NCBI GenBank assembly: GCA_003500135.1
Contig: DNTA01000297.1
Span: 1-14,028, forward strand
Source of the DNA: Cytophagales bacterium
GTDB taxonomy: Bacteria; Bacteroidota; Bacteroidia; Cytophagales; Cyclobacteriaceae
Direction of reading: 5' to 3'
Length of the DNA stretch: 14,028 nt
The first letter of the stretch is position 1; each line of letters starts with the position of its first letter. This document shows, in pieces, positions 7,735 to 14,028 of the stretch. The translations under genes and the position numbers were made by a program. The notes beneath the pieces were generated by a model. That model was not told where the DNA came from. It searched no databases and saw only the letters and a list, made by a program, of their open reading frames with translations.

Positions 7735-8790
7735 GTGAAAAATGTAGATTACATTTTAATTGGTCAGGGTTTGGCGGGCACTGTTTTGGCACATAAACTA
7801 ATTTCCAAAGGTAAGAATGTCGTGGTTATTGATGAAAACAAAGAAATGACGTCGTCAAAAGTGGCAGCCGGGTTGTATAATCCGGTTACAGGCAGGCGCG
7901 CTGTACTGACCTGGATGGCAGAAACGCTTTTTGATCATTTACGTTCTTTTTATTCGGAAATGGAACAAAAGCTTAACACAAAGCTGTTGTATGACATTCC
8001 AATGTACCGGCCTTTCCGTCAGATCGAAGATCAAAATGAGTGGTGTAGTAAACTGGAAAATGCTTCAATAAAGCGGTTTGTGAAATCTGTATTTACTGAT
8101 TCCATCTATTCCAGTCACGTCAATGATCCGCATGGAGGGCTCCTATTAAGAGAAACCGGCTATTTGGACATTCCGGAATTCATTGATTCTTCTAAAAAGT
8201 ACTTTACGGAACTCGGGGTTTTACATCATCAATTTTTCAACGAGGAATCAATACATCCTGGTTCCGAAACCGTGCAATATGAAGGTTGGAAAGCAAAAGC
8301 AATAGTATACTGCAATGGAGTATCCATTCAGCAATCAAAATATTTTAGCTGGCTCCCCATGAGGCCAGTAAAAGGCGATATTTTATATATAAAACCAAAT
8401 ATTGCTTTTGAAAAAATTTACAACCGGGGTTGCTTTATTTTACCTCATCACAATGGCTATTACAAGGCCGGATCGACCTATTACCAAGGAGACCTCCATG
8501 CGGAAACCAGTGAGAAAGGGAAAAATGAAATTATGTCCAAGATTGATTCGTTGTTAAATATGGGCTATGTAGTGGTGGATCAGGTAGCAGGGGTAAGACC
8601 GGCAACGAAAGATCGTAAACCTATATTAGGCAGGCATCCCGAGTATGCAACATTATTTGTACTCAACGGTTTAGGTACAAAAGGAGTGACCCTTGCCCCT
8701 TATTTTGCCGGGCATTTGTCGGAAAATTTACTTTATAATTATAAATTAATGCCTGAAATAGACATTCAAAGGTTTTATTCGTTATATTGA
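7735..8790 (+). CDS. FAD-dependent oxidoreductase (DAO family)
   Basis: This 351-residue flavoprotein belongs to the D-amino-acid oxidase/glycine oxidase superfamily. The N-terminal dinucleotide-binding fold is clear: IGQGLAG (9-15, GxGxxG) with the acidic ribose-binding residue in VVVIDEN (D33/E34). A substrate-side segment, SSKVAAGLYNPVTGRR (40-55), is followed by the middle beta domain. The C-terminal FAD-binding part has G286-V-R-P-ATKDRKPILG and NGLGTKGVTLAPYFAG (311-326), which resembles ThiO and the MnmC oxidase domain. The substrate cannot be read from the sequence; oxidation of an amine or amino acid is the family expectation. The start is GTG. The ATG two bases earlier is in another frame and hits a stop at once. 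The 25-nt gap to the next gene holds its strong ribosome-binding site, suggesting one transcript with the outer-membrane protein. Confidence 0.85.
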   Translation: MKNVDYILIGQGLAGTVLAHKLISKGKNVVVIDENKEMTSSKVAAGLYNPVTGRRAVLTWMAETLFDHLRSFYSEMEQKLNTKLLYDIPMYRPFRQIEDQNEWCSKLENASIKRFVKSVFTDSIYSSHVNDPHGGLLLRETGYLDIPEFIDSSKKYFTELGVLHHQFFNEESIHPGSETVQYEGWKAKAIVYCNGVSIQQSKYFSWLPMRPVKGDILYIKPNIAFEKIYNRGCFILPHHNGYYKAGSTYYQGDLHAETSEKGKNEIMSKIDSLLNMGYVVVDQVAGVRPATKDRKPILGRHPEYATLFVLNGLGTKGVTLAPYFAGHLSENLLYNYKLMPEIDIQRFYSLY

Positions 8791-8800
8791 TTACTATGCC

Positions 8801-8807
8801 GGAGGAG
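8801..8807 (+). promoter_or_regulatory. Strong Shine-Dalgarno before the outer-membrane gene
   Basis: GGAGGAG lies 8 nt before the ATG at 8816. Such a perfect anti-SD match is uncommon in Bacteroidota and stands out from the other genes here. It supports the chosen start and suggests efficient translation within the transcript shared with the oxidoreductase gene. Confidence 0.7.
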
Positions 8808-8815
8808 AGCCAAAT

Positions 8816-11800
8816 ATGCTGAAAAAGTCTTCTTTAATCTTATTCATCACTTTACTTACCCTGACCCAAACCATTGCTCAAGTGGGCATGGCCCGCTTTG
8901 GTAAAAACAGGGTGCAGTACAAAAACTTTAACTGGCGATACTATAGCTCAGAAAATTTTGATGCATACTTCTACGATGGTGGCAATGACATAGCACGAAT
9001 TGGTATTGAATATCTGGAGGAAGAATTTGACCGCATCACAGATATGTTAGGTTATGCGCCATATTCAAAAATCAAGGTATTCATTTTTAATTCGCCAATA
9101 GACCTCAAACAGAGTAATATTGGGGTAAATGAAAAGACATTTACAGTAGGAGGTCAGACAGATTTTGTGAAACCCATATTTGAAGTAGCTTTCCCGGGCA
9201 CATTAGAGCAGTATAAAGAAGACCTGGTGTTTCAAGCCACAAAATTGCTTATCAAAGACATGATGTTTGGTGGCAGTATCGCCGACATGTTTCAAAATTC
9301 CTACCTAATGTCATTGCCTGAGTGGTTTGTGAATGGAGCAGCCGCATATATCGCACGAGGTTGGGATGTGGAAATGGATAATTTTATTCGCGACATGGTT
9401 AAAGAAAAACCAGTCAAAAAGCCAAATAAACACAAAGAACGGGAGGCTGAACTTCTCGGGCAGGCTATTTGGAATTTCATTGCTGAAAAATACGGGCGTA
9501 CCTACATTTCAAATGTGCTCAATTTGACGAGGATCATTAGAAATGAGGAAAGAAGCATCTCAGGTACCTTGGGGGTGCCTTACAAAATATTCTTAAATGA
9601 GTTCAATGAGTATTACATGTCTCAAGCCAGTTTTGTGTATGAAAATTATACAGAATTGGATGCTTCAAATGCACTGGTAATAAACAACCGCGATTTGGTG
9701 ATAAATTCAGTCAAATTAAGTCCGGAAGGCAATTACCTGGCATATTCGGAAATAAATCGTGGCCGGTACAAGGTTCATTTGATCAATCTTAATAAAAAGA
9801 ACAAAGATAAGATCATATTACGAGGTGGATATAAAGTGATCAATCAGCAAATCGATTACACTATGCCCTTATTAAGCTGGCAAAGTGAGGGAACCCTGGG
9901 GATCATTCACACCAGGTACGGCAATACTTTTCTAACAATGTATACCGCAACCAGCGGTAAAAAGCGAAGAAAGAGATTGAATCGAATCAATCAGGTACAG
10001 GGTTTTGATATTGTAAAAGATGGAAACCTCGCGGTGCTTAGCGCTGATAATAAAGGCAATAATGACCTTTATTTAATTAGTTTAAGAAGAAATTCAATCA
10101 AAAGGATCACGGGTGATTTTTATGATGACATCGACCCAAGATTTGTGCCGGAAACAAGCTCGATTGTTTTCAGCTCAAACAGGACTACCGATACAATATA
10201 TAATGGAAAAACAGATCTCGAAAAAATTTCTGGGAACTACAATTTGTTCATTTACAATATAGACAGCACGCGTAACCGGGTGTTTAGAGTCACAAATAAT
10301 CTAAGCCGCAATTCTCAACCCATCGCCCCCAACGAACATGAAATTTACTACATCAGCGATCAACAGGGTGTTGCCAACATTCAGAAATATGAACTCAAAA
10401 CAGGCATCAACAAACAGGTGTCATCCTTTGCAAAAAATATAAAGGATTGGGATATTACTTACGATAAGGAAAAACTGGCATATGTTTCACTTCTCCAGGA
10501 ATCTGAGGCTGTGTTTCTTGAAAACAATCCAGAGCTGAATGAAAATAAGTTCACTATCCAAACGAAAAGAAGGCAGCTTATCAATGCCAAATTTGTAGCA
10601 AAAAGACTACAGGAAAGGCGCAAAAATGAAATTCAGAAAGAGGCAAGCGGAGCGCCCGTGAAGGAGACACCTGAGAAAGAAGATGCTGTACCTGGCCAGG
10701 ATGCACAACCTTCTTTACTCGATGCATTCAAAAGAGAGGCGCCAACAGGCGATGGCGTATTCAATACGGATGAATATACCTTTAGCAATGAAATTAAAGA
10801 AGAAGGGCAGATAATAGCGCAGGAACCTGAAATTAAGCAGCCTGATGGAGACGGTACTTTTGTGGATACTGATAATTTCGTGTTTGAAACTGAGGCAGAA
10901 CCCGAAACTCAAGAAAACAAGTATTCTTTCTTAAGCGCCTACAGCCGGTTGAGAGAAAGTAATGACATAACCGGGCCAAATGATTATCAGACTCAATTTA
11001 CGGCAAACAATGTGGTCACCTCATTTGAAATTGACCCACTTATTGGCTTTGGCCTCAGACTTGAAACCCAAATGAATGACCTGCTGGAAGACCACCGGTT
11101 TTATGGCGGCATACTGGCTGCCACTGATTTGAAAAGCGGCGAGGTATATGGTGAGTACCAGTATCTGAAGCATACCATAGACTATGGTGGCCGCTACTAC
11201 AGGCGCACTATTTTCAGGGATATACGGGAGAGCCAGTTTCAACATAAATATACATTAAACCAATTTGAATTATCAGCTAGCATACCTTTATCAGTTACAA
11301 CACGCTTTACTGTAACACCCATATATGCATACACACAATTTTTCAACCTCGATCCAAACGCCTATCTGGTCAATAATTCAAACTTTGTAAACGATCAAAA
11401 AGATGATTATCTCGGGGCAAAACTGGAACTTGTATTTGACAACTCAGTAGCAAGGGATTTAAATGTGATACAAGGAACGAGAGGCCGTATATCTTTTCTT
11501 CATTACGAAGGCGTATCAAATGGTGAGAAAACATTTTCTAACCTTACTTTTGATATCAGGAATTACCAAAAAATACACAGGGAACTCACCCTAGCTACCA
11601 GATTATATTACGGTATGTATTTAGGCCCGAATCAGCAAAATTACCTGCTTGGTGGTCTTGATAACTGGTTGTTCAATGAAACGAATCAAACAGGTGATAA
11701 TGACCCGCTAAGAACAATGCCACAAACCCCCAATACCAATATATTATTTTTGCAATATCTCACCCCACTTCGCGGCTTTGATTATAATGCCCTCAATGGA

Positions 11801-12166
11801 TCTAATGCCCTTTTGATAAACGCAGAACTACGTTTTCCTGTAATAAAATACTTCTATCGGGGCCCCATTGCATCTAACTTTTTCAGAAATCTACAATTTG
11901 TCGGCTTTTTTGATGTAGGTTCCGCATGGACAGGTGCATCACCTTTTGATGAGGAGAACAGCATCAATACAGAAACACTTAAATTTGGGGATAGTCCGTT
12001 TGAAGCAAAAATCAAAAACTTCAAAAATCCGTGGTTATCGAGTTACGGGTTTGGAATGCGCACAGTTTTACTTGGTTATTATGTGAAACTCGACGTGGCT
12101 TACCCGGTAGAAGACTATGAAAGAGGTAAAGCCCGGTTTTTCGTTTCCCTGGGCTATGATTTCTAA
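8816..12166 (+). CDS. TolB-like propeller and Omp85-like barrel outer-membrane protein
   Basis: This 1116-residue envelope protein begins with a signal peptide (1-21, ending QTIA). Residues ~36-270 resemble a peptidase-MA domain without catalytic residues: the HExxH position reads FQATK (139-143), and LPEWFVNGAAAY (167-178) has Asn where the third zinc ligand, Glu, is expected. Residues ~290-560 hold PD40/WD40-like blades as in TolB (for example KLSPEGNYLAYSE and DIDPRFVPETSSIVFSSNR). A charged, helix-prone linker (~580-700) contains two GDG..F..TD..F repeats. Residues ~705-1116 are amphipathic strands of a barrel ending in SLGYDF, with a terminal Phe as BAM substrates have. LRGFDY (985-990) resembles the Omp85 loop-6 RGF/Y motif, and FFDVGSAW and GFGMR fit the same C-terminal pattern. 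No POTRA domains are seen. The role is unknown; surface-barrel assembly or scaffolding is possible. Confidence 0.82.
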   Translation: MLKKSSLILFITLLTLTQTIAQVGMARFGKNRVQYKNFNWRYYSSENFDAYFYDGGNDIARIGIEYLEEEFDRITDMLGYAPYSKIKVFIFNSPIDLKQSNIGVNEKTFTVGGQTDFVKPIFEVAFPGTLEQYKEDLVFQATKLLIKDMMFGGSIADMFQNSYLMSLPEWFVNGAAAYIARGWDVEMDNFIRDMVKEKPVKKPNKHKEREAELLGQAIWNFIAEKYGRTYISNVLNLTRIIRNEERSISGTLGVPYKIFLNEFNEYYMSQASFVYENYTELDASNALVINNRDLVINSVKLSPEGNYLAYSEINRGRYKVHLINLNKKNKDKIILRGGYKVINQQIDYTMPLLSWQSEGTLGIIHTRYGNTFLTMYTATSGKKRRKRLNRINQVQGFDIVKDGNLAVLSADNKGNNDLYLISLRRNSIKRITGDFYDDIDPRFVPETSSIVFSSNRTTDTIYNGKTDLEKISGNYNLFIYNIDSTRNRVFRVTNNLSRNSQPIAPNEHEIYYISDQQGVANIQKYELKTGINKQVSSFAKNIKDWDITYDKEKLAYVSLLQESEAVFLENNPELNENKFTIQTKRRQLINAKFVAKRLQERRKNEIQKEASGAPVKETPEKEDAVPGQDAQPSLLDAFKREAPTGDGVFNTDEYTFSNEIKEEGQIIAQEPEIKQPDGDGTFVDTDNFVFETEAEPETQENKYSFLSAYSRLRESNDITGPNDYQTQFTANNVVTSFEIDPLIGFGLRLETQMNDLLEDHRFYGGILAATDLKSGEVYGEYQYLKHTIDYGGRYYRRTIFRDIRESQFQHKYTLNQFELSASIPLSVTTRFTVTPIYAYTQFFNLDPNAYLVNNSNFVNDQKDDYLGAKLELVFDNSVARDLNVIQGTRGRISFLHYEGVSNGEKTFSNLTFDIRNYQKIHRELTLATRLYYGMYLGPNQQNYLLGGLDNWLFNETNQTGDNDPLRTMPQTPNTNILFLQYLTPLRGFDYNALNGSNALLINAELRFPVIKYFYRGPIASNFFRNLQFVGFFDVGSAWTGASPFDEENSINTETLKFGDSPFEAKIKNFKNPWLSSYGFGMRTVLLGYYVKLDVAYPVEDYERGKARFFVSLGYDF
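10748..10885 (+). repeat. Two-copy acidic linker motif inside the outer-membrane gene
   Basis: Two related coding units are separated by 21 residues: GDGVFNTDEYTF (residues 645-656, bases 10748-10783) and GDGTFVDTDNFVF (residues 678-690, bases 10847-10885). They sit in the acidic, Pro/Glu/Gln-rich linker between propeller and barrel. The similarity is at protein level more than at DNA level, which suggests a selected short motif (perhaps a docking peptide) rather than recent duplication. Confidence 0.55.
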
Positions 12167-12228
12167 CAATTTTGCAATTTATTTTATTGCATTAGGCCAA
12201 GCCATCGTAACACCTTATTTTTACTGCC

Positions 12229-12990
12229 ATGAAGCTATTTTACAGAGAAATGGGAAATGGAAGTCCGGTGATTATCGTTCATGGTCTCTTTGGCATGTCC
12301 GATAACTGGATGAATATTGCCAAGCAATTAGCCGATCATCATAAAGTCTATTTGCCCGACATGCGCAATCATGGCTCTTCGCCGCATCATGAAGAGTGGT
12401 CGTATGATGTAATGGCTGAGGACCTAACCGAATTCATAGAACTGCACAAGATAAAAGGCCCGGTATTAATCGGTCACAGTATGGGTGGTAAAGTGGTAAT
12501 GAAGCTTGTGAATGAACAACCGGATTTGGTAAAAAAACTGGTGGTTGTGGATATCTCGCCCAGGTATTACAAACCGCACCATCAACATATTTTGGACGCC
12601 ATGAATGATCTTGATCTTGCATCTTTCGACAGCAGGCAAGAAGCAGATGATGCATTAAAAAAATCGATTAAGGACTGGGGCATACGACAATTTCTGTTGA
12701 AGAATATCCAGAGGAACAAAAACGGTTTTGAGTGGAAACACAATTTAGCTCTGATAACCAAAAAAATTGAAGAAGTAGGGCAGTCAACAATGCCTGAATG
12801 GCCGGTTGAAACCCCAAGTCTTTTTATACGTGGAGCTAACTCAGATTATATTAGCAATGGTGATATCGATGAAATCAAGACGCAATATGTAAACAGCCAG
12901 GTTGTCACACTTAAAAATGCAGGTCATTGGATCCATGCCGAGCAACCCGAAGCATTCGTAAAAACCATAACTTCATTTATCGAAGCTTAG
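12229..12990 (+). CDS. Alpha/beta hydrolase, YbfF-like esterase
   Basis: This 253-residue cytoplasmic alpha/beta hydrolase closely resembles Escherichia coli YbfF along its length. The oxyanion-hole region is VHGLFGMSDNW (17-27), followed by the YbfF-like DMRNHGSSP (44-52) and the nucleophile elbow G82-H-S84-M-G-G. The catalytic histidine is H233 in AGHWIHAEQP. The acid is probably D108 in VVDISP, at the YbfF-type position, rather than D206 in GANSDY. YbfF is a thioesterase/esterase active on acyl-CoA-type and small esters; the substrate here is inferred only. The gene starts 62 nt after the outer-membrane gene with no clear terminator between, so read-through is plausible. Its 3' end overlaps the convergent DUF2905 gene by 14 nt. 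Confidence 0.88.
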   Translation: MKLFYREMGNGSPVIIVHGLFGMSDNWMNIAKQLADHHKVYLPDMRNHGSSPHHEEWSYDVMAEDLTEFIELHKIKGPVLIGHSMGGKVVMKLVNEQPDLVKKLVVVDISPRYYKPHHQHILDAMNDLDLASFDSRQEADDALKKSIKDWGIRQFLLKNIQRNKNGFEWKHNLALITKKIEEVGQSTMPEWPVETPSLFIRGANSDYISNGDIDEIKTQYVNSQVVTLKNAGHWIHAEQPEAFVKTITSFIEA

Positions 12991-13201
12991 AAATAATGAA
13001 TATAATCAGGCTAAAAATGATACTAATTATAAGGCTTGTGGCCAGAGGGAAATAAAAAGTAAACTGTTTTTTCTTTATGACGATATCACCGGGTAAGCGG
13101 CCAAAAAACTTTGACCAACCACCAAAATAGATTAGCAACCCTGCAACTAAAAGGACCAGGCCTATAACGATGAAAAGTCTGGCGATTGATTTTTCAGGCA
13201 T
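12977..13201 (-). CDS. DUF2905 small membrane protein
   Basis: This 74-residue protein has two transmembrane segments (about 8-28 and 51-71) flanking a short loop. The loop carries the DUF2905 hallmarks GRLPGDI (34-40) and FTFYFPLATS (47-56). The family is widespread in bacteria and has no established function. A basic patch, KKK (43-45), lies between the conserved motifs. The gene converges on the esterase, with 14 nt of coding overlap, and diverges from the methyltransferase, with 11 nt between start codons. Its promoter must therefore lie inside the methyltransferase coding sequence. The motif match makes it a real gene despite its small size. Confidence 0.85.
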   Translation of the reverse strand: MPEKSIARLFIVIGLVLLVAGLLIYFGGWSKFFGRLPGDIVIKKKQFTFYFPLATSLIISIIFSLIIFIISKLR

Positions 13202-13212
13202 AACAAAGCATT

Positions 13213-13929
13213 ATGAGTGAATCAAAGAAAGGAAAATTATATTTAATCCCAAACGTTTTAGCGCCCGGTACCCAACATGAAGTAATGTCAAAATCGGTAA
13301 CGGAAGCAATTTTGCAGTGCCGAAAATTTTTGGTGGAAGACCTCCGGGCTGCAAGGCGCTATATCAGTTCGCTTAAGTTAGGCATTGCCATAGAGGATCT
13401 TCATTTTGAAATCCTGAACAAAAATACACCGGAAAAAGAGTTGCCTGACTTACTCCAGGTATTACTCGAAGGTCAGAATATAGGCATAATCAGCGAGGCA
13501 GGTTGTCCTGGAATAGCTGACCCAGGGGCAAAGGCAGTAAATTGGGCGCATCGCAAAGGCCTGGAGGTTGTTCCATTAGTCGGGCCATCTTCGATTTTGC
13601 TCGCCTTAATTTCCTCAGGCTTTAATGGACAACAATTTGTTTTTCATGGGTACCTGCCAATTTCCCAAAATGAATTGATCAGAAAAATTCAAAATATGGA
13701 AAATGAGCTAGGGAAATTTGGCACTACTCAGGTGTTTATGGAAACACCCTACCGGAATAATAAGCTGTTAAAGTTTCTGGTTAAGCGCCTGAGAAACGAA
13801 ACATTGTTGTGCATTGCCAGTGAATTAACTGCCCCAAACCAATTCATTGGCACCAAAAGCGTAGCAAAATGGAAAAAAGCACTACCTGATCTACACAAAA
13901 AACCAACGGTGTTCTTGATAGGAAGATAG
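13213..13929 (+). CDS. RsmI-like SAM-dependent methyltransferase
   Basis: This 238-residue member of the tetrapyrrole-methylase (class III) SAM methyltransferase family is closest to RsmI, which 2'-O-methylates C1402 of 16S rRNA. The conserved landmarks are S94-E-A-G-C-P-G-I-A-D-P-G105 (RsmI: SDAGTPGISDPG), PLVGPSSIL (121-129), FHGYLP (144-149) and FMETPYRN (175-182). The N-terminal region departs from classical RsmI: where RsmI has the GNLxDIT and EDTR motifs, this protein reads NVLAPGTQ and VEDLRAARRYI. The C-terminal RsmI extension is absent. It therefore looks like the shorter paralogue often seen in Bacteroidota, whose substrate is not established. An rRNA target is a guess. It ends normally (KPTVFLIGR) and diverges from the DUF2905 gene. 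Confidence 0.82.
   Translation: MSESKKGKLYLIPNVLAPGTQHEVMSKSVTEAILQCRKFLVEDLRAARRYISSLKLGIAIEDLHFEILNKNTPEKELPDLLQVLLEGQNIGIISEAGCPGIADPGAKAVNWAHRKGLEVVPLVGPSSILLALISSGFNGQQFVFHGYLPISQNELIRKIQNMENELGKFGTTQVFMETPYRNNKLLKFLVKRLRNETLLCIASELTAPNQFIGTKSVAKWKKALPDLHKKPTVFLIGR
13223..13253 (-). promoter_or_regulatory. Possible promoter for the DUF2905 gene
   Basis: On the minus strand, TTTG (13253-13250) is followed after 19 nt by TTTCTTTG (13230-13223), which differs from the Bacteroidota -7 consensus TAnnTTTG at one base. It ends 21 nt before the DUF2905 ATG and lies inside the 5' coding part of the divergent methyltransferase gene. The spacing is right, but the match is imperfect. Confidence 0.25.
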
Positions 13930-13949
13930 ATGAGGGTGATTTAGGTCCC

Positions 13950-14028
13950 ATGCAGTTTATCTTCGCGGCCATTAAAAAGGGGTCAAAAACCAGTTCAAGT
14001 GAGGGCAAAAAAAAAGAAGCCTCCATAT
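13950..14028 (+). other. Short open frame running off the window
   Basis: Bases 13930-14028 follow the methyltransferase stop codon. An ATG at 13950 opens a Lys/Ser-rich frame (MQFIFAAIKKGSK...) that is still open at the window edge. I do not recognise it, and no convincing ribosome-binding site precedes it. The same bases hold an A9 run (14007-14015) followed by GAAGCCTCC, which could instead be the left half of a terminator hairpin. Whether this is coding cannot be decided from the window. Confidence 0.2.

Noticed and set aside
12173..12191. Hairpin TGCAAT-TTATTTT-ATTGCA after the outer-membrane gene, considered as a terminator
   Set aside because: The stem is only 6 bp and A/T rich, and no T run follows, so it is unlikely to stop transcription before the esterase gene.
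12187..12223. TTG...TATTTTTA upstream of the esterase gene, considered as a promoter
   Set aside because: The -7 element lacks the final G, the gap to TTG is 26 nt, and the site would leave almost no leader.
13844..14026. 60-codon minus-strand open frame at the right edge
   Set aside because: It overlaps the end of the methyltransferase antisense by about 86 nt and shows no recognisable domain; it is more likely a shadow frame.
1..14028. CRISPR arrays, insertion sequences, prophage, toxin-antitoxin or defence genes
   Set aside because: No direct-repeat arrays, transposase or integrase motifs, or terminal inverted repeats were seen on either strand; all long genes are assigned to housekeeping or envelope families.

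Overview
The window looks like a piece of a Bacteroidota chromosome, most probably order Cytophagales or a close relative. Evidence: the 5S rRNA has the Bacteroidota form; two core type IX secretion (T9SS) genes, porU and porV, lie side by side; one TAnnTTTG-type promoter is visible; Shine-Dalgarno sequences are mostly weak; and the DNA is moderately A+T rich. No phage, insertion sequence, CRISPR array or tRNA gene was seen. This is ordinary chromosomal backbone, not an accessory island.

Layout. Bases 1-227 hold the end of an rRNA operon: spacer, 5S rRNA and an intrinsic terminator. Bases 285-7633 are a leftward block of five genes, in transcription order: a glyoxalase-II-like metallo-beta-lactamase-fold hydrolase, pssA (phosphatidylserine synthase), porU (T9SS sortase), porV (T9SS outer-membrane shuttle protein) and a catalytically degenerate M16 peptidase homologue. 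MBL and pssA are 6 nt apart, and porV and the M16 gene share one base (TAATG). A consensus-like promoter sits just before porU. Bases 7735-12990 run rightward: a FAD-dependent oxidoreductase, a 1116-residue outer-membrane protein and a YbfF-like alpha/beta hydrolase. A small DUF2905 membrane protein (leftward) overlaps the hydrolase tail to tail. An RsmI-like methyltransferase diverges from it with only 11 nt between the start codons. The last ~100 nt hold only a short open frame and an A9 tract that run off the window.

How the genes work together. PorU and PorV belong to the T9SS attachment complex: PorV carries cargo bearing a C-terminal domain (CTD), and PorU cleaves the CTD and transfers the protein to surface lipopolysaccharide. 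The M16 homologue is translationally coupled to porV, but its job is unknown. pssA supplies phosphatidylserine for phosphatidylethanolamine. The leftward block therefore mixes envelope lipid synthesis with surface protein export. The large rightward protein joins a degenerate peptidase-MA-like domain, a TolB-like propeller and a barrel whose C-terminus resembles Omp85 proteins, with no POTRA domains. It is the most interesting, least understood item here. I found no clear evidence of a wholly new multi-gene system.
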